Part shown: one piece after another, positions 19,761 to 27,324 of the stretch
How the letters are laid out: every line of letters starts with the position of its first letter
Position numbering within the stretch: position 1 is the first letter of the stretch
Origin: an uncultured Eubacteriales bacterium
Lineage (GTDB): Bacteria > Bacillota > Clostridia > Oscillospirales > Acutalibacteraceae
Assembly: GCA_905198155.1 (NCBI GenBank)
Contig: CAJKBQ010000005.1
Location: 38,482-102,481 of the forward strand
Direction of reading: 5' to 3'
DNA length: 64,000 bases
Translations under genes and position numbers: made by a program
Notes under the pieces: model-generated
What the model was told of the DNA's origin: nothing
What the model saw: the letters and a program-made list of their open reading frames with translations, nothing else
Database searches by the model: none

Positions 19761-19791
19761 GCTTTTCGCGCAAAATCCGCAAGAAAAACAT

Positions 19792-19830
19792 AAAAAAGCC
19801 CGATTTGACCGTAAACCGGGCAGATCGGGC
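19792..19830 (-). terminator. Terminator of the Gfo/Idh/MocA gene
   Basis: Minus strand stem GCCCGAT / ATCGGGC (19824-19830, 19798-19804) with a 19-base loop and six T residues after it (19792-19797). Confidence 0.8.
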
Positions 19831-19843
19831 AAGGAGGTATGTG

Positions 19844-21094
19844 TTAGTTTTGGTCGAACAGGTCGGTGCAGACTTCTTCCAGGCAGTACCGCGACCGCAC
19901 CACCGGACGGGGTTGGATCCATTTCCCGTTGGTGAAATCCGGAATCGCGACCGGCAGCGAACCCATTGCGATGGAATCTTCCGACAAAATCGTGATTGCC
20001 ATCCAGGACGCCGTGTCGTACACGTCGATCGGCGTCTGCGTGCCGGCCATGACCGCTTCCACAAATCCGCGCATGACCAGGTAATCGATCCCGCCGTGAC
20101 CACCGGCGGCATTCGGGTCATAGTTTCTCCAGAGCGGATGCTCATATTGCGGGTAATATTCATCCAGGTCGGTAAATTTGTGCGCCCAGGACTCCCCGGT
20201 CTGGGTGCCGTCGATCAGCACGCCGTGCTTGTCTTCCATCCAGATCCCTTTGGTGCCCTGCACGCGGTTGCCGCGGGAGTATGCGCGCGGGAGCGTTGTG
20301 TCGTGCGTCAGGACGATCGTTTCGCCGTGTGCGCATTTGATGCAGGTGGTCACAATATCGCCCTGTGCAAACGCATAGTTGGCATTTTCGAAGTCGTTCC
20401 CGCGATTTTTGCGGATCCATTCGTTCACGCCGCGCGCCTTTGACGACATGGCCGTCAGCGTCAGCATCCGGTTGCCGCGGTTGATGTTGAGGTATTTGGC
20501 GATCGGGCCCAGCTCGTGCGTCGGGTACAGTTCCGCATTGCGGTGCATATAGTTGTCCAGCCGGTAGTGGCGGTTTTCGTGCCCCAGGGCGACTTCGTCG
20601 CGCAGGTCGTGCTCATAGCCGCCTTCGCAGTGGACGATTTCGCCAAACACGCCCTGCTGGATCATGTTCAGTATCGTCATTTCTTCGCGCCCGTAGCAGC
20701 AGTTTTCCAGCATCATGCACGGCATTCCGGTGCGTTCCGACGTTTTGACCAGATCCCAGCACTGGTCGATGGAATATGCGCCGCCGACTTCCATCGCGGC
20801 ATATTTGCCGGCGTTCATCGCGTCGATGCAGATCTGCACATGCGCGTCCCAGCTGGACGGGGTGATGACGGCGTCCAGCTCCGGCATCGTCAGCAGTTCG
20901 CGGTAATCGGTCGTCGTTTTCGGCGAGATCCCGCGCGATTCGACAACTTTTTTCCGTGCAGCCTCGGCACGGTCTTCGTACACGTCGCACACACCGATCA
21001 CGTTCACGTCCGGCATGGCATCCAATACCATTTTTAACAGCGTAGTTCCCCGGCCGCTCACTCCGACAAATGCAACATTGATACTCGATTTCAT
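19844..21094 (-). CDS. Gfo/Idh/MocA oxidoreductase, GH109-like
   Basis: 416-residue NAD(P)-dependent enzyme with an N-terminal Rossmann fold (VAFVGVSGRGTTLLKMVLD, ~5-25). Segments ENCCYGREEMTILNMIQQG, YEHDLRDEVALG, NRMLTLTAMSSKARG and RAYSRGNRVQGTKG closely resemble GH109 alpha-N-acetylgalactosaminidases, which use bound NAD to cleave glycosides by oxidation-elimination. GGHGGIDYLVMRGF near the C terminus fits the same group. An ordinary sugar dehydrogenase cannot be excluded. There is no signal peptide. The leader has TATAAT (21137-21142) and a dyad TCGGTTTCAA/TTGAACCGA (21112-21133) that may be an operator. Confidence 0.82.
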   Translation of the reverse strand: MKSSINVAFVGVSGRGTTLLKMVLDAMPDVNVIGVCDVYEDRAEAARKKVVESRGISPKTTTDYRELLTMPELDAVITPSSWDAHVQICIDAMNAGKYAAMEVGGAYSIDQCWDLVKTSERTGMPCMMLENCCYGREEMTILNMIQQGVFGEIVHCEGGYEHDLRDEVALGHENRHYRLDNYMHRNAELYPTHELGPIAKYLNINRGNRMLTLTAMSSKARGVNEWIRKNRGNDFENANYAFAQGDIVTTCIKCAHGETIVLTHDTTLPRAYSRGNRVQGTKGIWMEDKHGVLIDGTQTGESWAHKFTDLDEYYPQYEHPLWRNYDPNAAGGHGGIDYLVMRGFVEAVMAGTQTPIDVYDTASWMAITILSEDSIAMGSLPVAIPDFTNGKWIQPRPVVRSRYCLEEVCTDLFDQN

Positions 21095-21201
21095 TTTTGT
21101 GCCATCCTTTCGGTTTCAATTTTTTGAACCGACTCTATTATAATCGATTCTGAATTTAATTGAAATAGGAAATTCGGTTTGTTTTCTTTGAATTTGGGTA
21201 T

Positions 21202-22302
21202 TTATTTTGCGTTTGACGTTTTGTGCATGGCGCGGACGACGGCGACGCCCACGGCCGCCGCCAGCAGCGCCGCGGCCAAAAGGCACGGCCATCCCGTCTG
21301 CCCGGCCGCCTCCCCGGTCGGCGGCGCATTATCCGCGCAATTTTCTGCATTTTCGGGCAAAACGGTGCGATTTGGGCGCAAATCGGGCGCAGCCGGGTCG
21401 GATATGTCCGGGTCGGATGCGTCCGTCACCTGAATTGTCACAATCTGCGTGGGATCGTCGGCCATGGGCGCCGATGCGAACGGCTGCGCGCACAGCGTAC
21501 ACGGCGTCCACCGGCGGAATCGCACCCGCAGCCGCACCGTCCCCGCGGCCAAAAAAGTCAGGTTTTCGCGGTACGTCCGCATATGCGACGCATCCGCTGC
21601 CCCGCGCTGCACGCATGATGCGCCGTCCAGAATTTCCAGTTCCGGGAAATAGGCCGGCATATGCAGGTGCGGCGAACGGATTACTTTTTCCGTTCCGAAT
21701 ATCCAGAAATTATCGTCATTTTGAAATTCTGCCGTCGCGATGTTCGGCAGCGAGGTGTTTTCCAGCGTCGCCGTGAGGGTCACGGTGGCGCCGACGGCCG
21801 CAGTTTGCGGACATTCGACCGCGACGGTCGGCGAGGCAATCCGGAGCAAAATCGGCGACAAATCGCAGAAATCGGCCGAATTTTCCGTCGTTTCGGCGCT
21901 GTTTGCGCGCCATTGCGGGAGGAGCAGCACGCGCCCCGGCGGGCACATCGCCAGCAGCGCGCGCAATCCGCTGCACGACGCGCTGCCGTGCGCATCCGTC
22001 CGGGTTTCCGACCCGAACACGCCAATCCGGGGCTGCGCCGATTGATCCGAAAGCATCAAATACGCCTCGACGCGCAGCGTAACCGCCGCATTCGGCGTCA
22101 AATTGCGAAAATACACCGTGAAATCCAGCGCGGCCGTGTCCGCACCGGCCGCATCGCCGACTTGCAGCGGCTCCGGCAGCTGCACCGCGGCGACGGGCGA
22201 TGGATTGGCGTATGCGATTGGGGCGCTGCGGAACAGCAGCATTGCGGCAATCAGCAGCAATAGTCCGGCGCTGCGGCGCTTGCGGGCGGGCGGATGATTC
22301 AT
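21202..22302 (-). CDS. Putative cell-surface protein with C-terminal membrane anchor
   Basis: 366-residue protein of unknown function. Residues ~10-33 form a Sec signal peptide (LLLLIAAMLLFRSAPIAYA), ~35-300 a beta-rich extracellular region with several Ig-like strand patterns (VGATVTLTATLENTSLPNIA, AAGTVRLRVRFRRW), and ~335-358 a transmembrane helix (WPCLLAAALLAAAVGVAVV) ending in a short basic tail, so it should be tethered to the outer membrane face. About nine cysteines, including CTLC, are notable for an exported protein. AGGAAT precedes the ATG. It is monocistronic with an unusually perfect promoter. Confidence 0.7.
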   Translation of the reverse strand: MNHPPARKRRSAGLLLLIAAMLLFRSAPIAYANPSPVAAVQLPEPLQVGDAAGADTAALDFTVYFRNLTPNAAVTLRVEAYLMLSDQSAQPRIGVFGSETRTDAHGSASCSGLRALLAMCPPGRVLLLPQWRANSAETTENSADFCDLSPILLRIASPTVAVECPQTAAVGATVTLTATLENTSLPNIATAEFQNDDNFWIFGTEKVIRSPHLHMPAYFPELEILDGASCVQRGAADASHMRTYRENLTFLAAGTVRLRVRFRRWTPCTLCAQPFASAPMADDPTQIVTIQVTDASDPDISDPAAPDLRPNRTVLPENAENCADNAPPTGEAAGQTGWPCLLAAALLAAAVGVAVVRAMHKTSNAK

Positions 22303-22410
22303 TCGGGATTCCTTCTTACGTGGTGGAGTGGGGGGTGCAATGGGCGCTCTGGTATCTTTCCAATTGTGAAAAATGTTTTTGATTTTTCCGTATCGGAATT
22401 ATTTATTTCT

Positions 22411-22439
22411 ATTATAATTCTATTTTGGAATTATGTCAA
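22411..22439 (-). promoter_or_regulatory. Consensus promoter of the surface-protein gene
   Basis: Minus strand TTGACA (22434-22439), 17-base spacer, TATAAT (22411-22416). The spacer and -10 contain the inverted pair ATAATTC (22414-22420) / GAATTAT (22428-22434), a possible operator. The ~105-base leader shows nothing else. Confidence 0.85.
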
Positions 22440-22498
22440 GCTTTTTTTCGCATATACTTTTGTTATAGCATATTGACTCAGAGGAGCGCACGAATCAG

Positions 22499-22756
22499 AT
22501 GAAAACCCGGAAAACTGCGTACGGTACAAGTAACCTGGTAGGTCAAAAAGTGGAACAGCTGCGCAAAGCGCGCGGCATCAAACAGCGCGACTTCATCTCC
22601 CGGATGCAGACGATGGGATTGGATATTAATCCCACCAGCTACTCAAAATTAGAGGGACAGATCCGCATTGCGTCGGATCGGGAAATTTATGTGATTGCGA
22701 AGATCCTGAATGTCCCAATTGACGACCTGTTCCCGGCGGATGTGGAGCTGCATTGA
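22499..22756 (+). CDS. Small XRE-family DNA-binding protein
   Basis: 85-residue protein made almost wholly of one Cro/C1-type helix-turn-helix (VGQKVEQLRKARGIKQRDFISRM, then PTSYSKLEGQIRIASDREIYVIAKIL, ending IDDLF). It has no extra effector domain. AGAGGAG lies about 11 bases before the ATG. It is divergent from the surface-protein gene (gap 22303-22498). Its target may be that gene or the neighbouring module at 22904-23712, which holds a second XRE protein. Confidence 0.88.
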   Translation: MKTRKTAYGTSNLVGQKVEQLRKARGIKQRDFISRMQTMGLDINPTSYSKLEGQIRIASDREIYVIAKILNVPIDDLFPADVELH

Positions 22757-22788
22757 TGGGGAATTGGGGCGTTTTTTTGAATTGTTTT

Positions 22789-22820
22789 GCGGCGCAGTGA
22801 TTGAAATGCGCCGCTTTTTG
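22789..22820 (+). terminator. Terminator of the first XRE gene
   Basis: 8-bp stem GCGGCGCA / TGCGCCGC (22789-22796, 22807-22814) followed by TTTTTG. It runs into the start of the hairpin repeat copy at 22810. Confidence 0.85.
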
Positions 22821-22881
22821 CCGAAAAAATCCCGATCGGGTACGATTCGCCGCGGAATGGGCGGGAAAGTACCGGATCGGG
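22810..22881. repeat. Hairpin repeat, copy A
   Basis: 72-base sequence nearly identical to 23740-23812: one substitution plus length changes in the T and A runs. It contains a long imperfect hairpin (13-base arms, CCCGATCGGGTAC at 22831-22843 and GTACCGGATCGGG at 22869-22881) with A and T runs outside, so it can end transcription in both directions. The shared loop sequence points to duplication rather than convergence. Confidence 0.9.
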
Positions 22882-22903
22882 TCTTATTTTTTACAACCTG
22901 GAA

Positions 22904-23248
22904 TTACGGATAGCAGTTTTTACACGGCGTATACCCGCGCTGAATCACTTGGTCGCGCGTGCCGGTAAAATTTTCTCGATTGGTCGATTTGATTCTCTTG
23001 ACACTGGCGCAGCTGGGGTAGTGAAATTTGAGGGTGTTGGTGTTCAGGACGTAGTCGTATTGGGCGGGGGTGGGCGACGTCCATTCAAAATCGTCGTACA
23101 TTCTGTTGGACTTTGTTTGTATGATCGCTGATGCCCGTGGCGTGCGATCTCCGGATGCGATCTTCTCCGCAGTAAATTGCCCCGCAATCAGCAAGGCGAT
23201 TGCGATTAACAACGATAATATCCAGCCATTTTGTGATTTGTCACGCAT
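22904..23248 (-). CDS. Membrane-anchored protein with Ada-like zinc-binding C terminus
   Basis: 114-residue protein. Residues ~8-26 form one hydrophobic segment (WILSLLIAIALLIAGQF), a short linker follows, and the last ~45 residues carry YVLNTNTLKFHYPSCASVKR then QRGYTPCKNC, a Cys-x(n)-C-x2-C arrangement found at the end of various exported nucleases and competence-related proteins and resembling the Ada metal-binding fold. The C-terminal domain is probably outside the cell. GGGGAG precedes the ATG at 23246-23248. It is divergent from the second XRE gene and shares an operator with it. Confidence 0.75.
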   Translation of the reverse strand: MRDKSQNGWILSLLIAIALLIAGQFTAEKIASGDRTPRASAIIQTKSNRMYDDFEWTSPTPAQYDYVLNTNTLKFHYPSCASVKRIKSTNRENFTGTRDQVIQRGYTPCKNCYP

Positions 23249-23285
23249 ATTATGCGATCTCCCCTTTTCTTTGAACTTTATCATC

Positions 23286-23354
23286 ATTATACACCTATGG
23301 ATGTATAAAGTCAACTTGTAGATGCTTATTTTTTCACTTAAAAGATCATATAAT
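23286..23354. promoter_or_regulatory. Divergent promoters with TTATACA-N8-TGTATAA operator
   Basis: Minus strand TTGACT (23309-23314)-N17-TATAAT (23286-23291) drives the zinc-protein gene. Its spacer is filled by the perfect dyad TTATACA (23287-23293) / TGTATAA (23302-23308), the likely binding site of the XRE protein encoded next to it. On the plus strand, weaker TTATTT (23326-23331)-N17-TATAAT (23349-23354) serves the XRE gene. Confidence 0.8.
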
Positions 23355-23388
23355 AATCCTATAAGCGAAAAAATGGGGAGAAGCATCC

Positions 23389-23712
23389 ATGGATACACAA
23401 TGGCTAATAGAAATTGGAAGCCGCATTCAGGCGCGCCGCAAGCAAATGGGCTTCACGCAAGAGCAGCTGGCCGCCATGATGGACGTGTCCGTCCAGATGG
23501 TGTCGAATTTGGAGCGCGGGAACAAAGCCATCCGAATCGACAACCTGGTGCGGCTGTGCGAGGCATTGAACACCAGCGCGGACTTTATTCTGACCGGCTC
23601 CGCCGCGCCGCATAGCGCGGATTCGTTGGCAAAGCAGCTGGCAGCGCTCCCCCGTGCGCAGTACGAAATGATTGAAGCGCTGGCTGCGTACTGTCTGGCG
23701 CACCCGACGTGA
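23389..23712 (+). CDS. XRE-family transcriptional regulator
   Basis: 107-residue protein with an N-terminal Cro/C1 helix-turn-helix (residues ~6-65, GSRIQARRKQMGFTQEQLAAM, then SVQMVSNLERGNKAIRIDNL) and a short C-terminal helical tail (SLAKQLAALPRAQYEMIEAL) typical of small clostridial repressors. GGGGAG precedes the ATG. It is divergent from the membrane zinc protein and probably represses that promoter. The hairpin repeat copy B follows 27 bases after its stop. Confidence 0.9.
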   Translation: MDTQWLIEIGSRIQARRKQMGFTQEQLAAMMDVSVQMVSNLERGNKAIRIDNLVRLCEALNTSADFILTGSAAPHSADSLAKQLAALPRAQYEMIEALAAYCLAHPT

Positions 23713-23739
23713 GCGCGACGGGCGTTGGACGCATAATCG

Positions 23740-23812
23740 GCCGCTTTTGCCGAAAAAAAATCCCGATCGGGTACGATTCGCCGCGGAATGGGTGGGAAAG
23801 TACCGGATCGGG
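23740..23812. repeat. Hairpin repeat, copy B
   Basis: 73-base partner of 22810-22881, same orientation, with identical stem arms and loop apart from one C-to-T change. Together the two copies bracket the zinc-protein/XRE pair. The hairpin can serve as terminator for the XRE gene. Confidence 0.9.
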
Positions 23813-23831
23813 ATGAATTTTTGCGGAAAAC

Positions 23832-23861
23832 TTGACTTTTGGCGGGCGGAACATATATAAT
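23832..23861 (+). promoter_or_regulatory. Promoter of the DUF2284-rluA pair
   Basis: TTGACT (23832-23837), 18-base spacer, TATAAT (23856-23861), 45 bases before the DUF2284 start. Confidence 0.75.
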
Positions 23862-23905
23862 AGGAAAGAAACCGCCCCAACAATCAACCAAAAAGGAGCC
23901 TGGCC

Positions 23906-24397
23906 ATGACCCAATACCTTCAAATGCTGCGCGACGCCGGTGCGGACGAGGCGCGGCTGATCGATGCGCGCACCATTCAAACCGCCGCATGGACGGTGTA
24001 CAAATGCAAGTTCGGGTGCGGCAATTACGGGCAAAAATACTGCTGCCCGCCAAACACGCCGACGTACCGCGAAACGCAGGCGATAATCGACGCGTTCCCG
24101 TCCGCAATTCTGTTCCGCGTGCACACGATGGGCGTTATCACGCAAATGGTGCGCAGCGTGACGGCGGCGATGTTCCGCGACGGACACTACAAAACCGTCG
24201 GGTTCGGGGACTGCGGGTGCGATTTGTGCGAAACGTGCAGCACGGCGCGATGCAACCACCCCGGATGCGCGCTGCCGTCGATGGAGGCGTGCGGGATCGA
24301 CGTGGTGGCGACGGTGCGCGCCAACGGCGGCGACGTGCATTGGCAGCGATCCCCAGACGATCCGCTGGAACTGTACGGATTGATTTTGGTGGAATGA
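23906..24397 (+). CDS. DUF2284 metal-binding protein
   Basis: 163-residue cysteine-rich protein. The N-terminal half holds CKFGCGNYGQKYCCPPNTP (~37-55), and the C-terminal half CGCDLCETC and CNHPGCALPSMEACGIDV; this spacing is the hallmark of DUF2284, proteins thought to bind metal or an iron-sulphur cluster in anaerobes. Function is unknown. AAAAAGGAG precedes the ATG. Its stop is three bases before the rluA-type start, so the two are translated together. Confidence 0.88.
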   Translation: MTQYLQMLRDAGADEARLIDARTIQTAAWTVYKCKFGCGNYGQKYCCPPNTPTYRETQAIIDAFPSAILFRVHTMGVITQMVRSVTAAMFRDGHYKTVGFGDCGCDLCETCSTARCNHPGCALPSMEACGIDVVATVRANGGDVHWQRSPDDPLELYGLILVE

Positions 24398-24400
24398 CCG

Positions 24401-25336
24401 ATGCGGATTCTGACATTTACCGTGCCGCCGGAGATGGACGGCGCGCGCGGGAAAGTATTTTTGCGCAGCGTGTGCGGGCTGTCGTACCGGATGGTGCGGT
24501 CGCTGAAAGAAGTGCCGGACGGCATCACGGCCGACGGGCAGCTGCTGCGCACCATCGACCGTGTGCGCGCCGGGCAGCGCGTGGAGATTCATTTGCCCGC
24601 GGACGTCCGCCCCATGCAGACGCCGCGCGTGCTGCCGCTGACGGTGGTGTACGAGGACGACGACGTGACGGTGCTGGACAAACCGGCCGGGATGCCGACG
24701 CATCCGTCTGCTGGGCACGCGGACGACACGCTGGCCAACGCGGCGGCGGCATATTTTGCGGCGAAGGGCGTGTCGTGCGTTTTCCGGCCGATCAACCGGC
24801 TGGATCGCAACACCTCCGGGCTGCTGGTGGCAGCCAAGCACGCGCATGCGGCGGCGCGGCTCAGCGGTCGGGTGGACAAAATTTATTTTGCCGTCACGGA
24901 AGGTATCCCGCCGGAAGCCGGGACAATCGACGCGCCGCTGCGGGCGATGGCGGGGCACGGAATCCGCCGCGAGATTGGGGCGGGCGGCGCACCGGCGGTG
25001 ACGCATTGGCGCACGATGGGCGTCGGCGCGGATCACGCGCTGCTGCGCGTCACGATTGACACCGGCCGGACGCATCAGATTCGGGCGCATTTCTGCGGGA
25101 TGGGATTTCCGCTCGCCGGGGACGATATGTACGACGGGACCACTGACCGCATCGGACGCCATGCGCTGCACTGCGCGGCGGTACGGTTTGCGCACCCGGT
25201 GACAGGCCGGACGGTCGTCTGCACGGCGCCGGTTCCGGAGGATTTTGCTGCACTGCTGCGCGGGTGCGGGATTGCAATCCCCAATTCAACGGATGCGCTG
25301 CCGTTTGATGGAGAGATATCCATTTCGGACCGGTAA
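24401..25336 (+). CDS. RluA-family RNA pseudouridine synthase
   Basis: 311-residue enzyme that converts uridine to pseudouridine in rRNA or tRNA. The catalytic motif INRLDRNTSGLLV (~130-142) contains the essential Asp; RLD is standard although the usual preceding His is Asn here, as in some clostridial members. GRTHQIRAHF and the LHCAAVRFAHPVTG tail are also typical. The N terminus (~1-75) is S4-like. The target cannot be read from sequence. It follows DUF2284 with a three-base gap; no terminator is obvious before the next promoter. Confidence 0.93.
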   Translation: MRILTFTVPPEMDGARGKVFLRSVCGLSYRMVRSLKEVPDGITADGQLLRTIDRVRAGQRVEIHLPADVRPMQTPRVLPLTVVYEDDDVTVLDKPAGMPTHPSAGHADDTLANAAAAYFAAKGVSCVFRPINRLDRNTSGLLVAAKHAHAAARLSGRVDKIYFAVTEGIPPEAGTIDAPLRAMAGHGIRREIGAGGAPAVTHWRTMGVGADHALLRVTIDTGRTHQIRAHFCGMGFPLAGDDMYDGTTDRIGRHALHCAAVRFAHPVTGRTVVCTAPVPEDFAALLRGCGIAIPNSTDALPFDGEISISDR

Positions 25337-25394
25337 TATCTCACAAAATCATCCGCTCGCTTTTGGGCGTTCATACAATCTTCATCCGAACCAC

Positions 25395-25449
25395 TTGAAA
25401 TCTGCACAGAAAAACGATATAATAAGAAAGGTTACAAATTGTAACCTTT
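25395..25449 (+). promoter_or_regulatory. Promoter and 23-bp palindrome upstream of the M23 hydrolase
   Basis: TTGAAA (25395-25400)-N17-TATAAT (25418-25423). Starting four bases after the -10 is a perfect palindrome, arms AAAGGTTACAA (25427-25437) and TTGTAACCTTT (25439-25449) around a single A, followed by T-rich sequence. It covers the transcription start and could be a repressor operator, or in RNA a hairpin. Confidence 0.8.
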
Positions 25450-25488
25450 TGATTTTTATCAAAACTATTTTACGAAAGGGGATTTCCG

Positions 25489-27231
25489 ATGAAACCATTT
25501 TTGCACCGCATCGGCCGCGCGCTCGGCATCGCCGCACGCACCACAGCACGGACGCTGTATGTGATCGGGATGCAGACCGTCCGGATCGGGCATCGGATCC
25601 GCCGTCGGCTGCGCCACTTTTTCGCGCCGATTACACTGCTGTTTTTCCGCATCGCGTATCAGGTGGCCGGCCGGCCGTATCACTGGGTGCGCGAGGAGCT
25701 TGCATTTTTGGGGCGGTCGTCGCGCGCGTCCATCGAACGGATGCGCGAGCTGAAACAGCTGCCGTCCGGCAAGAGCCGGACGTATAAGCTGGAACGGAGC
25801 CGGTTTTACAAGCGCATTTTTTCACACGTGGGCCGTGTGGTCGGCGTCGCGTTCAACATTGCCGCGCCGGTTGCCGCCATCGTGCTGCTGGTTCACACGT
25901 TCCAACACTGGGACAGCCAGTCCTACGGGTTGTCGCTGGAATACAACGGCCAATCCATCGGCGTGGTGGAGACGGAGGAAACCGTCGGCGACGTGGTGAA
26001 CATGGTGTCTGACCGCATTGTGACCGATCAGGCCATTGACCCGGCGGACATTACGCCGACGTATCGGCTGACCACCGTCCAGCCGGACGAGCATTTCACG
26101 AGCACCAACGCGCTGAGCGATACCATCGCCGTGCAGACCGACAGCAAGGACATTGTCCAGGCGACGGGGCTGTATGTGGACGGGGAATTCGTGGGCGCGG
26201 TTCGCAGCCGGATCGATCTGCGGCTGATTTTGCAGAACATCCTGAAAGGGAGCGAACAGACCGACGACACGCTGAGCGCGGCGTTCGTGCAGGACGTGCA
26301 GCTGGTGGACGGAATGTATGCCGCCGACAACCTGATGACATCCGAAGAGATGCAGACCAAACTGACCACCACGCAAGAGGTGGAACAGACGTACACCGTA
26401 CAGACCGGCGACGCGCCGCTGTCGATTGCCGCCAAGCTGGGGATGAAGCTGAGCGAGCTGCAGGGGCTGAACCCGGACGTGGATCTGTCTGACAGCGGCA
26501 CGCTGCACGTTGGCGATAAGCTGACCATTTCTGCCGAAAAAGGATTTTTCACGATCAAGCAGGTGAAAGAAGTCACTTACAAACGAGCCATCGCGTTCAG
26601 CACCGTCACCGAAAAATCGGCGTCGCTGTACATCGGGACGTCCAAAGTGGTCACGAAAGGCGAAGCCGGTGAAGAAGAAGTGACCGACCGCGTGACGTAT
26701 GTGGACGGGATGGAGGTCGATCGCGAAAACCTGAGCACCACCGTGCTGAAAAATCCGGTCACCAAAGTCGTTCAGGTCGGCACCAAAAAACGCGTTGTAT
26801 ATTCGCAGTCTACCGTTACGGCGCCGTCCGGCACGGTGGGATCGACGGGCGTTTTGATGTGGCCGGTGCCGTCGTCGCGGCGGATTTCCGACGGATACGG
26901 ATACGTCAGCGGCTGGGCCGGTCGGCGGTGGCACGGTGCGATTGACATTATGTGCACCAGCGCCGCCGTGGTGGCGGCGGACTCCGGATATGTGGTCAGC
27001 GCCGGGTGGCACTACGGGTACGGATGGAACGTGCTGATTCAGCACGACAACGGGCTGCAAACGTTCTACGCGCATTGCAGCAGCCTGAAAGTCGCGGCCG
27101 GGTCGTACGTCAGCAAAGGCCAGACGATCGCCATCTCCGGCAAGTCCGGCAGCTGGGCGTATGGGTGGCATCTGCACTTTGAAGTCCGCAAAAACGGGCA
27201 GAAGGTCAACCCGCTGGGGTATGTATCGTAA
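25489..27231 (+). CDS. Membrane-anchored LysM-G5-M23 cell-wall peptidase
   Basis: 580-residue murein hydrolase. A strongly basic cytoplasmic N terminus (~1-115) is followed by a membrane helix (~122-142, VGVAFNIAAPVAAIVLLVH), an extracellular region, LysM (~301-345, YTVQTGDAPLSIAAKLGM), G5 (~352-430, VKEVTYKRAIAFSTVTEKSA) and a C-terminal M23/LytM domain (~455-580). Zinc ligands are visible as HGAIDI (HxxxD) and HLHFE. The domain order matches clostridial endopeptidases that cut peptide cross-bridges during growth. GAAAGGGGA precedes the ATG. It has its own promoter, a palindromic leader and a strong terminator. Confidence 0.94.
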   Translation: MKPFLHRIGRALGIAARTTARTLYVIGMQTVRIGHRIRRRLRHFFAPITLLFFRIAYQVAGRPYHWVREELAFLGRSSRASIERMRELKQLPSGKSRTYKLERSRFYKRIFSHVGRVVGVAFNIAAPVAAIVLLVHTFQHWDSQSYGLSLEYNGQSIGVVETEETVGDVVNMVSDRIVTDQAIDPADITPTYRLTTVQPDEHFTSTNALSDTIAVQTDSKDIVQATGLYVDGEFVGAVRSRIDLRLILQNILKGSEQTDDTLSAAFVQDVQLVDGMYAADNLMTSEEMQTKLTTTQEVEQTYTVQTGDAPLSIAAKLGMKLSELQGLNPDVDLSDSGTLHVGDKLTISAEKGFFTIKQVKEVTYKRAIAFSTVTEKSASLYIGTSKVVTKGEAGEEEVTDRVTYVDGMEVDRENLSTTVLKNPVTKVVQVGTKKRVVYSQSTVTAPSGTVGSTGVLMWPVPSSRRISDGYGYVSGWAGRRWHGAIDIMCTSAAVVAADSGYVVSAGWHYGYGWNVLIQHDNGLQTFYAHCSSLKVAAGSYVSKGQTIAISGKSGSWAYGWHLHFEVRKNGQKVNPLGYVS

Positions 27232-27250
27232 AACTGAAAAATGCGAATGA

Positions 27251-27313
27251 AACCGCAGCCGCCTGGGGAAAAAGGAGTTTTTTCCGCTGGGCGGCTGCGG
27301 TTGGGTTTTTTTG
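27251..27313 (+). terminator. Terminator of the M23 hydrolase gene
   Basis: 13-bp stem AACCGCAGCCGCC / GGCGGCTGCGGTT (27251-27263, 27290-27302), with a 26-base loop, followed by GGG and seven T residues. Confidence 0.93.
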
Positions 27314-27324
27314 GGGGTATGCTT

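Noticed and set aside
22303..23830. Prophage remnant or toxin-antitoxin locus suggested by two XRE genes
   Set aside because: No integrase, recombinase or phage structural gene; the partner protein has a zinc-binding C terminus rather than a typical toxin fold, so I describe only what is seen.
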